NCBI GenBank assembly: GCA_964401455.1
Contig: CAYNYI010000119.1
Location: 1-7,760 of the forward strand
Length of the DNA stretch: 7,760 nucleotides
Source: CAYNYI01 sp964401455
Lineage (GTDB): Bacteria; Fibrobacterota; OXYB2-FULL-49-7; CAYNYI01
Direction of reading: 5' to 3'
Shown here: piece after piece, positions 1 to 5,024 of the stretch
Position numbering within the stretch: the stretch's first letter is position 1
Layout: each line of letters opens with the position of its first letter
Made by a program: the position numbers and the translations under genes
The notes under the pieces: model-generated
What the model was told of the DNA's origin: nothing
What the model saw: the letters and a program-made list of their open reading frames with translations, nothing else
Database searches by the model: none

Positions 1-688
1 AAACCCGGGCCACCCGGACAGCGGTATCCCAGGAGCTGTGGCCCCATCCGTTTCTGTAATTATACTCCTTGGCCGTAAACTGCGCATCATGTATCAAGAG
101 ATCAGCTCCGTCGGCGGCATTTAAAACAACCTCGTCAAGGGCCCCTTTGCAATGCTCCGCGTCGGAACAGTAAACCGCTTTTTTCCCTTCGGCTTCTATT
201 ATAAAACCGTTGGCTGGCGAGGGGTGAGACACGGAGAACGGCGTAACGTGAAAACTTCCGGATTTAAAACTGCCCTCCGGCAACGACTCGCAGCGGATAT
301 CAGCGAACAGATTTTCCAGACTGTATATAGGTGAGTATGGCGCCCTTAACTGACCTTCAAGAATTTCAAGCACAGACTTGTCTTTAGAGCTTTTACCCAT
401 ATATGTAATTTGATTTCCTTCTACAAACTGCGGAGCAAAGAAAGGAACACCCTGAATATGGTCCCAATGCGTATGACTGATTAAAATAACAAGCCGGCCT
501 TTCCCTTCTTTAAATTCTCCGGCCATTAATTCTCTTCCAAGATTTATGATCCCGGTTCCCGCGTCTATAATAAGCCTGCTGCCGTCATCAAGAGAAAACT
601 CGGTGCAGGGTGTATTGCCTCCGTACTTTACCGTTTTCGGACCCGGAACCGGAACAGAGCCTCTGGTTCCCCAGAATTTAATTCTCAT
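1..688 (-). CDS. MBL-fold metallohydrolase, paralog B (3' end outside window)
   Basis: The visible part is the first 229 codons of a metallo-beta-lactamase-superfamily hydrolase; the C-terminus lies beyond the left edge. It opens with MRIKFWGTRGSVPVPG and then KYGGNTPC, as in Lactamase_B_2-type proteins. The metal-binding motif HTHWDH is at residues 72-77. Further probable ligands are H155 (SHPSPANG), D176 (YCSDAEH), D201 (LLIHDAQF) and H217 (GWGHSS). The last histidine of the fold would lie outside the window. Members are cytoplasmic, usually bind two Zn or other divalent ions, and hydrolyse phosphodiester or related bonds; the substrate here cannot be told. The ATG at 688-686 overlaps the TGA of the upstream paralog (ATGA), so the two are probably cotranscribed and translationally coupled. 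No signal peptide is visible. The fold is confident, the specific function unknown. Confidence 0.9.
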   Translation of the reverse strand, partial: MRIKFWGTRGSVPVPGPKTVKYGGNTPCTEFSLDDGSRLIIDAGTGIINLGRELMAGEFKEGKGRLVILISHTHWDHIQGVPFFAPQFVEGNQITYMGKSSKDKSVLEILEGQLRAPYSPIYSLENLFADIRCESLPEGSFKSGSFHVTPFSVSHPSPANGFIIEAEGKKAVYCSDAEHCKGALDEVVLNAADGADLLIHDAQFTAKEYNYRNGWGHSSWDTAVRVARV

Positions 689-1596
689 ATTTCAAGTTCC
701 ATTCCTTCATAAGCGGCTTCAATGTCTGTGTGGCAGTCTGCATAAGCCTCTTTGAATTCTTTTACAATAAGATCCAGTTCCGAATCCGTTCTGCGCGGAG
801 AGTGATGGAAAAGCAGAAGTTTACCGACATCACGGCTGACCGCGGTTTTTACGGTATATTTATATGTGCAGTGTCCGAAATGGGGCATGTTCTCTTCTTC
901 TTTGAAAAAGCTGTCCATGATAAGTATATCCGCCCCGCTTATGAGGTCCATAAATTTTCCCCGGTAAGCCTCAAGCTCCCCGGCCTTTTTGACATCCTCT
1001 TTCTTTTTCTTTTCATAACCGGACACAAATTCGCTGTCAAGGAGAAGTATGTCCCTGAAAGGGGCAGAATCAGGTATATAGACCAGGCTTTTCCCCTCTT
1101 CCTCTAGTCTGTATCCGACTGCCCGTCCGGGATGGTTTGTAAGGCAGGAACGGCATAGAATATCACCAATGCTGAATTCGGTATTTTCCATTATATTAAA
1201 AAATTGAAGGTCTGAAAGAAAAGAGTGCATTGGAATAGGATGATAATGGGCGAATGTTTGCCCTGTGAAAACTTCTTTAAGACCCATTTCTCCGTTAGAA
1301 AGACCGTAAACATTTATTTTTACGCCTTTCATGAAGGCCGGAAGAAAATAAAGAAAACCCTGTATATGGTCCCAGTGAGTATGGCTCACAAGAAGATCAA
1401 ACTCCATCTTTTTACCAGAGAGGATCTCCTCGGAGACGCTGTTTCCAAAATTCTTTATTCCGGTACCGGCATCAAGGATTATGTTTCTGCCGTCCGAACA
1501 TGAAACAGTGACACACGATGTATTTCCGCCGTAACGCACGGTGTCTTTTCCCGGAACAGGATGAGAACCTCTGGAACCCCATATTTTTATTTTCAT
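685..1596 (-). CDS. MBL-fold metallohydrolase, paralog A (303 aa)
   Basis: This is a complete metallo-beta-lactamase-fold hydrolase. It begins MKIKIWGSRGSHPVPG and is clearly homologous to the next gene on the same strand. The motif HTHWDH is at residues 72-77, with H155 (LTNHPGRAVG), D176 (YIPDSAPF), D228 (LIMDSFF), H242 (HFGHCTYK) and H264/H265 (LLFHHSPRRTD) as further likely metal ligands or active-site residues. So the catalytic set looks intact. Between D176 and D228 it carries a lysine-rich stretch about 27 residues longer than in its paralog. I chose the ATG at 1596-1594 over an in-frame TTG at 1614 because it aligns with the paralog's start; the upstream GGA is only a weak ribosome binding site. 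It is the first gene of a leftward operon with a promoter candidate at 1642-1670. Substrate unknown; a phosphodiesterase-like role is possible from the superfamily. Confidence 0.92.
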   Translation of the reverse strand: MKIKIWGSRGSHPVPGKDTVRYGGNTSCVTVSCSDGRNIILDAGTGIKNFGNSVSEEILSGKKMEFDLLVSHTHWDHIQGFLYFLPAFMKGVKINVYGLSNGEMGLKEVFTGQTFAHYHPIPMHSFLSDLQFFNIMENTEFSIGDILCRSCLTNHPGRAVGYRLEEEGKSLVYIPDSAPFRDILLLDSEFVSGYEKKKKEDVKKAGELEAYRGKFMDLISGADILIMDSFFKEEENMPHFGHCTYKYTVKTAVSRDVGKLLLFHHSPRRTDSELDLIVKEFKEAYADCHTDIEAAYEGMELEI

Positions 1597-1619
1597 CAGA
1601 TAATTCCGGAGCAAAAATA

Positions 1620-1649
1620 TTGAATGGACCCTGTAAGAAGAATTATAAT
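1620..1649 (+). promoter_or_regulatory. Rightward sigma70-type promoter candidate sharing the divergent -10
   Basis: TTGAAT (1620-1625, four of six matches to TTGACA) is followed after 18 bp by a perfect TATAAT (1644-1649). Transcription would start near 1656, about 47 bases before the small gene at 1703. Its -10 is the other reading of the palindrome ATTATAAT at 1642-1649, which also supplies the leftward -10. The two promoters should therefore compete for polymerase. It may serve the small gene alone or extend into aspS. Confidence 0.45.
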
Positions 1650-1670
1650 AAAGATATAAAAAAAAGTCAT
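1642..1670 (-). promoter_or_regulatory. Sigma70-type promoter candidate for the MBL operon
   Basis: Read on the minus strand, ATGACT (1670-1665, four of six matches to TTGACA) is followed after exactly 17 bp by a perfect TATAAT (1647-1642). Transcription would begin near 1635 and give a leader of roughly 40 bases before the ATG at 1596. The spacer contains a run of eight T. The -10 overlaps the rightward -10 at 1644-1649. Predicted from sequence only. Confidence 0.5.
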
Positions 1671-1702
1671 CAATTTTGCAAATAAATAACTTTTGATTAA
1701 CT

Positions 1703-1885
1703 ATGAACTTTCCCGCTAAACGAAAATTTATAGGAATACATTTTAAATGCTGTAATATTTATTCGCGAATATACATTAATAAAGAAGGAACCGAATACCG
1801 CGGCGCATGTCCCTCCTGTTTCAGGAAAGTCAGTATTAAAATCGGTGAAAGCGGTAGCGACTCCCGCTTTTTCTCCGCCAGTTGA
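1703..1885 (+). CDS. Small conserved-looking cysteine-containing protein (60 aa)
   Basis: This short ORF looks real rather than chance. It starts FPAKRKFIGIHFKCCNIYSR, continues with a conserved-looking INKEGTEYRG and CPSC, and ends SDSRFFSAS. I recall small proteins of this general pattern from other bacterial genomes, but that is memory, not a search. The CC pair (residues 17-18) and the CPSC pair (residues 37 and 40) could form a compact zinc-ribbon-like site. It has no signal peptide or membrane segment, so it is probably cytoplasmic. The ATG at 1703 is the only reasonable start because an in-frame TGA lies at 1694-1696. There is no clear Shine-Dalgarno sequence before it. It lies 79 bp before the probable aspS start in the same direction and may be cotranscribed. 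Function unknown. Confidence 0.72.
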   Translation: MNFPAKRKFIGIHFKCCNIYSRIYINKEGTEYRGACPSCFRKVSIKIGESGSDSRFFSAS

Positions 1886-1888
1886 TTC

Positions 1889-1918
1889 TTGCCATAGCAG
1901 ACTCTCATTATTTATCTT
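1889..1918 (+). promoter_or_regulatory. aspS: Weak promoter candidate ahead of aspS
   Basis: TTGCCA (1889-1894, five of six matches) is followed after 18 bp by TATCTT (1913-1918, four of six matches). It lies just after the small gene's stop and about 46 bp before the probable aspS start. The -10 is poor, so aspS may instead be read from the promoter before the small gene. Confidence 0.28.
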
Positions 1919-1954
1919 CTCCTAATTGATTAAAGCCCCGGAAAACCATAAAAC

Positions 1955-1967
1955 GGAGAAGAAATTG
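1955..1967 (+). promoter_or_regulatory. aspS: Ribosome binding site that decides the aspS TTG start
   Basis: GGAG (1955-1958) sits six bases before a TTG codon at 1965-1967. The alternative in-frame TTG at 1926 follows the pyrimidine-rich TCTTCTCCTAA, which cannot act as a Shine-Dalgarno sequence. Starting at 1965 also gives the N-terminal length normal for bacterial AspRS. Confidence 0.65.
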
Positions 1968-3758
1968 GAATCTATCAGAGGACTAAAAAGAACACATCAC
2001 TGCAAAGAACTTACCGGTGCGGATACCGGATCCGAAGTAACCCTTATGGGCTGGGTCGACAGACGCAGAGATCACGGCGGAGTAATATTTATTGATCTGC
2101 GTGACAAAAACGGAAGGACCCAGGTTGTTTTCCGCCCCGAGCATAACAGCGAAGCACATAAAAAAGCGGACAGCCTCCGAAATGAATACGTAATAGCTAT
2201 TCAGGGCAAAGTGGAAAAAAGACTGTCAGGAATGGAAAACCCGAAACTTTATACCGGAGAAATCGAAATCCTGGCAGATACTCTGCGCATTCTGAATACA
2301 TCCGATACCCCTCCTATCCAGATAAACGAACAGTCCGGTGAAAACGAAGATATAAGACTGAAATACCGTTTTCTTGATCTAAGGCGTCCCTGGGTGCAGG
2401 AAAACATCATATTTCGGGATACCGTAACACGCTCGATAAGGAAGACCCTGGCAGAAGAAGGCTTCCACGACATAGAAACCCCGATTCTTATGAAAAGTAC
2501 TCCGGAGGGAGCCAGAGACTTTCTTGTCCCCAGCAGACTTAACAGAGGCTCTTTCTACGCGCTGCCCCAGTCTCCGCAGATTTACAAACAGCTTTTAATG
2601 GTATCCGGGTTCGAAAGATATTACCAAATAGCGAAATGCTTCCGGGACGAGGACCTCCGCTCAGACAGGCAGCCGGAATTCACCCAGGTGGACCTCGAAA
2701 TGTCCTTTGTAGAAACAGAGGACGTAATGAATACTGTTGACAGGCTGCTGGCGAAACTATTCAAAGACACCCTTGAAATCAACATACCATCTCCGATTCC
2801 AAGACTAACTTATAAAGAAGCGATGTCGAAATACGGTTCAGATAAACCCGACCTTAGATTTGGAATGGAACTCCAGGACAAAGGAGATTTTTTCAAAGAC
2901 TGCGATTTCAAGGTATTTAGAAATGTACTCGACGGCGGAGGAATAATTAAAGGAATCCGGGCTGAAGGCTGCGGGGACTTTTCGAGAAAAGTCATTGATG
3001 AACTTACCGCCTTCGTTGGTACATTCGGTTCAAAAGGCCTTGTCTGGATGAGAGTACAGGAAGAGGGAATTGAGTGTCAGCTTACAAAGTTTTTCCGCGA
3101 AGGTCTTCTTGAGGAAGTGGGCGCCTCGATGGGGGCAAAACCGGGAGACATGCTGTTCTTTGTTGCTGCGGACAGTGCTACGGTAAACAGGGCTCTTGGT
3201 GAGTTGCGGCTTGAAATAGCAAGACGAAAGAACCTGCTTGACCCCTCCGTATTCAACTTCACATGGGTAGTAGACTTTCCGCTTTTTGAATATGACGATA
3301 ACGAGAAACGCTGGGCACCTCTTCATCATCCGTTCACCTGCCCCGACGACCGGGGTCTTGAACTTTTAGACACCGACGATTATTATAAAGCCGGCTCCAA
3401 AGCTTATGACATAGTACTTAACGGCGTAGAAATCGGCGGAGGAAGCATCAGGGTACACGACCCGGTAATTCAGAGAAAGATATTCAGACTGCTTAAAATC
3501 TCCGACGAAGAAGCCGAGCAGAAATTCGGTTTCCTTGTCGATGCCCTGAAGTACGGTGCCCCGCCTCACGGCGGTCTTGCGCTTGGTCTGGACCGTTTGG
3601 CAATGCTCATGAAGGGCTGCGAATCCATACGTGAAGTCATCCCGTTTCCGAAGACAAGTACCGGAGCATCGCTTATCGACAATTCTCCTTCACCTGTTTC
3701 GGACTCACAACTCAGGGAACTAGGTATAAAACTCCGAGAAACCCAAAAAGACGGATGA
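1965..3758 (+). CDS. aspS: Aspartyl-tRNA synthetase, bacterial type, probably non-discriminating (Asp/Asn)
   Basis: This cytoplasmic class II synthetase (597 aa, normal bacterial length) couples aspartate to tRNA-Asp using ATP. The N-terminal OB-fold anticodon-binding domain (about residues 10-110) contains GWVDRRRDHGG. The catalytic core has motif 2 (FRDEDLRSDRQPEFTQ, about 226-241) and motif 3 (GLALGLDRLAML, with R544). The bacterial GAD insertion lies roughly at 280-410, and SIREVIPFPKT near the C-terminus is typical. His37 and Gly89 match the residues linked in the literature to non-discriminating enzymes that also charge tRNA-Asn; discriminating E. coli AspRS has Leu at the first position. 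If so, Asn-tRNA(Asn) would be made by GatCAB transamidation. The start is TTG at 1965, preceded by GGAG. No clear terminator follows. Family assignment is near certain; specificity is inferred. Confidence 0.98.
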   Translation: MESIRGLKRTHHCKELTGADTGSEVTLMGWVDRRRDHGGVIFIDLRDKNGRTQVVFRPEHNSEAHKKADSLRNEYVIAIQGKVEKRLSGMENPKLYTGEIEILADTLRILNTSDTPPIQINEQSGENEDIRLKYRFLDLRRPWVQENIIFRDTVTRSIRKTLAEEGFHDIETPILMKSTPEGARDFLVPSRLNRGSFYALPQSPQIYKQLLMVSGFERYYQIAKCFRDEDLRSDRQPEFTQVDLEMSFVETEDVMNTVDRLLAKLFKDTLEINIPSPIPRLTYKEAMSKYGSDKPDLRFGMELQDKGDFFKDCDFKVFRNVLDGGGIIKGIRAEGCGDFSRKVIDELTAFVGTFGSKGLVWMRVQEEGIECQLTKFFREGLLEEVGASMGAKPGDMLFFVAADSATVNRALGELRLEIARRKNLLDPSVFNFTWVVDFPLFEYDDNEKRWAPLHHPFTCPDDRGLELLDTDDYYKAGSKAYDIVLNGVEIGGGSIRVHDPVIQRKIFRLLKISDEEAEQKFGFLVDALKYGAPPHGGLALGLDRLAMLMKGCESIREVIPFPKTSTGASLIDNSPSPVSDSQLRELGIKLRETQKDG

Positions 3759-3811
3759 AACATGCAATATATTGTATTTAATTACTAAATAGATACTTAT
3801 AGACACAGCTG

Positions 3812-3835
3812 AATTCATAGGTATAATGAATTTTC
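3812..3835. repeat. AT-rich inverted repeat upstream of the lipoprotein promoter
   Basis: AATTCAT (3812-3818) and ATGAATT (3826-3832) are perfect inverted repeats around a seven-base loop, followed by TTCTTGAC. The right arm ends three bases before the -35 box at 3836. It could be a weak end signal for aspS or an operator-like site. With only seven AT-rich pairs it may be chance. Confidence 0.25.
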
Positions 3836-3864
3836 TTGACTTGATTATTTTAATAACCTATAAT
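3836..3864 (+). promoter_or_regulatory. Strong sigma70-type promoter for the lipoprotein/LysM unit
   Basis: TTGACT (3836-3841, five of six matches) and a perfect TATAAT (3859-3864) are separated by the ideal 17 bp, in very AT-rich surroundings that could act as an UP element. Transcription would start near 3871, leaving a leader of about 75 bases before the ATG at 3946. This is the best promoter match in the window and fits an abundant small envelope lipoprotein. Confidence 0.72.
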
Positions 3865-3936
3865 TATCTTACTAGTGAAGGTTTTTTTATTTCAATTTTC
3901 GATGTATAATATTAGTTTAAATAAACCCAAAAAAAC

Positions 3937-3948
3937 GGAGGCAAAATG
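3937..3948 (+). promoter_or_regulatory. Strong ribosome binding site of the lipoprotein gene
   Basis: GGAGG (3937-3941) lies four bases before the ATG at 3946, in an A-rich and probably unstructured leader. It is the best Shine-Dalgarno sequence in the window. Together with the strong promoter it predicts high expression. Confidence 0.7.
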
Positions 3949-4215
3949 AAGGCTACATTGAAGAGAATTATGGTTCTTGCCGCGCTTCTTATGCTCATAG
4001 CTTCTATCGGCCTTACAGGCTGCACAAAGAAGCCCTCGCAGGAAGAGCTGCAGAAACTCGAAGAAGCGAAGCAGGCGGCCGAGGATGCCGAGCAAAAGCT
4101 CGCAGACCTCAGAAGTCAGCGCTCGTCCCTGGAATCTCAGCTTGAGACAAAGAAAGAGGAGCTGAGAAAGGCCGAGGAAGAAAGAGACGCAATTAAGCAA
4201 AAACTCGGTAAGTAA
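3946..4215 (+). CDS. Small coiled-coil lipoprotein (89 aa)
   Basis: Residues 1-25 are a lipoprotein signal peptide: a basic start (MKATLKR), a hydrophobic core, and the lipobox LTGC with the lipid-modified Cys26. The residue after Cys26 is Thr, not Asp, which under the E. coli sorting rule favours the outer membrane. The mature part is only 64 residues, very rich in Glu, Lys, Gln, Ala and Leu with heptad-like spacing from about 32 to 88, so it is one charged coiled coil. In size and build it resembles Lpp-type lipoproteins, but I do not see homology to Lpp. It ends KLGK, so a covalent peptidoglycan link through a terminal lysine is conceivable but speculative. It lies 11 bp before a secreted LysM-like protein and probably forms an operon with it. 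A structural role in the envelope is inferred. Confidence 0.9.
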   Translation: MKATLKRIMVLAALLMLIASIGLTGCTKKPSQEELQKLEEAKQAAEDAEQKLADLRSQRSSLESQLETKKEELRKAEEERDAIKQKLGK

Positions 4216-4226
4216 TAGGGGGAAAA

Positions 4227-4940
4227 ATGAAAAACATAATAATTACATCAGTAGTACTTCTGTTAATATCAGCTTCTTCTGTTTCGGCTCAGGTTGAAAT
4301 GACGATGGAAGAATATGTAATCGCTCTTTCCGAAGCCCAGAAAAGAGAACAGGTCGCCAAAGAGTCTATAGCCGAGGAACAGGCCAGAATAGAAGAGCTT
4401 AAAAAACAGATCCAGGATACCGAAAAGGCTATCAAAGACACCAAAGCCGAGACATACGCGCTTCTCGGAATAACCGAAGAAGATGTCATTGCTTTCAACG
4501 AAGAAGCAGATGCCATAAAAGCTAGAATTGATGAGCTAATGATGCTCTCTCCCGATGAGCTCGCCAAGAGAATGAAAGATATCAAAGATATCGAAAAAGC
4601 CATCGCGGAACTCGAACAGCGGCCGGCAGCCATGCTTTTTGACAGCATAGACAGAATCAATGAGCTCAAGAGTGCTCTTGAAAATCTAAAATCTAACCTT
4701 CCGGACAAACCGATGTCCTATACTGTCCGGCTTATACCGGGAAGAAGAGACTGTCTCTGGCGCATAGCTGAATACGACGATATTTACAACAATCCTCTCG
4801 AATGGCCCAAAATCTATGAATCCAATAAAGGTCAGATCGTGGAAGCTTACGAAAGATATAAAAGAAACACCGCAGATCCGAAGTACAATCGGGCGGCAGA
4901 TCTCATCTTTCCAGGTCAGGTTTTTGATATTCCCCGCTAA
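4227..4940 (+). CDS. Secreted coiled-coil protein with C-terminal LysM-like domain (237 aa)
   Basis: A signal peptide occupies residues 1-21 (hydrophobic core, likely cleavage SVSA|Q). Residues about 30-155 are a long charged helical region (AEEQARIEELKKQI and similar), probably a coiled coil. The C-terminus (about 165-236) reads like LysM: YTVR, RRDCLWRIAE, NPLEWPKIYESN and finally LIFPGQVFDIP. LysM domains bind the N-acetylglucosamine backbone of peptidoglycan. About 20 extra residues (VEAYERYKRNTADPKYNRAA) lie between the WPKIYESN and FPGQ parts, so this is a variant form. The likely location is the periplasm, bound to the wall. The ATG at 4227 follows AGGGGGA by four bases. With the lipoprotein it could bridge outer membrane and peptidoglycan, which is inference. 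A terminator follows at 4967. Confidence 0.88.
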   Translation: MKNIIITSVVLLLISASSVSAQVEMTMEEYVIALSEAQKREQVAKESIAEEQARIEELKKQIQDTEKAIKDTKAETYALLGITEEDVIAFNEEADAIKARIDELMMLSPDELAKRMKDIKDIEKAIAELEQRPAAMLFDSIDRINELKSALENLKSNLPDKPMSYTVRLIPGRRDCLWRIAEYDDIYNNPLEWPKIYESNKGQIVEAYERYKRNTADPKYNRAADLIFPGQVFDIPR

Positions 4941-4966
4941 TACCAGGGAAAAGCGATAACAATGAT

Positions 4967-5001
4967 AAGGGCTTTTGCTTTAACCAGGCAAAAGCCCTTT
5001 T
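4967..5001 (+). terminator. Rho-independent terminator after the lipoprotein/LysM unit
   Basis: AAGGGCTTTTGC (4967-4978) pairs perfectly with GCAAAAGCCCTT (4988-4999) around a nine-base loop, giving a 12-bp stem that ends in TTTT (4998-5001). The U-tract is short but the stem is strong. Because the left arm begins with AA and the stem is symmetric, some activity on the opposite strand is possible. Confidence 0.82.
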
Positions 5002-5009
5002 AAATTGAT

Positions 5010-5015
5010 TATATT
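5010..5015 (+). promoter_or_regulatory. Possible -10 box just before the pgpH-like gene
   Basis: TATATT (5010-5015) lies nine bases before the ATG at 5025. No good -35 is found at the right distance, because that position falls in the terminator stem. If used, the transcript would start within a few bases of the ATG and be nearly leaderless, which would fit the missing Shine-Dalgarno sequence. Weak evidence. Confidence 0.22.
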
Positions 5016-5024
5016 TAATCCAAG

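Noticed and set aside
730..1107. Open frame of 125 codons on the plus strand
   Set aside because: It is antisense to the well-supported MBL paralog A, has no recognisable motif or ribosome binding site, and reads as a shadow frame.
1460..1469. Perfect palindrome CCGGTACCGG
   Set aside because: It lies inside the coding sequence of paralog A in the conserved GTG region; a codon-driven coincidence is most likely.
1597..1614. Six extra codons (TTG start at 1614) on MBL paralog A
   Set aside because: The paralog starts at the position matching the ATG at 1596, and the extra residues match nothing in it.
1926..1964. Extra 13 codons at the N-terminus of AspRS from a TTG at 1926
   Set aside because: The upstream sequence is pyrimidine-rich without a Shine-Dalgarno sequence, and the extension is not typical of AspRS. 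The TTG at 1965 with GGAG fits better.
3769..3778. Short palindrome (AATATATTG region) after aspS as a terminator
   Set aside because: The stem is tiny and made of A-T pairs without a proper U-tract; it would not form a stable hairpin.
3905..3910. A further TATAAT close to the lipoprotein start
   Set aside because: No acceptable -35 lies at the right distance (only a T run), and a far better promoter sits at 3836-3864.
4289..4708. Open frame of 139 codons on the minus strand, rich in Ser, Leu and Ile
   Set aside because: It mirrors the Glu/Lys-rich coiled-coil codons of the secreted LysM protein; the composition is a by-product of that strand.
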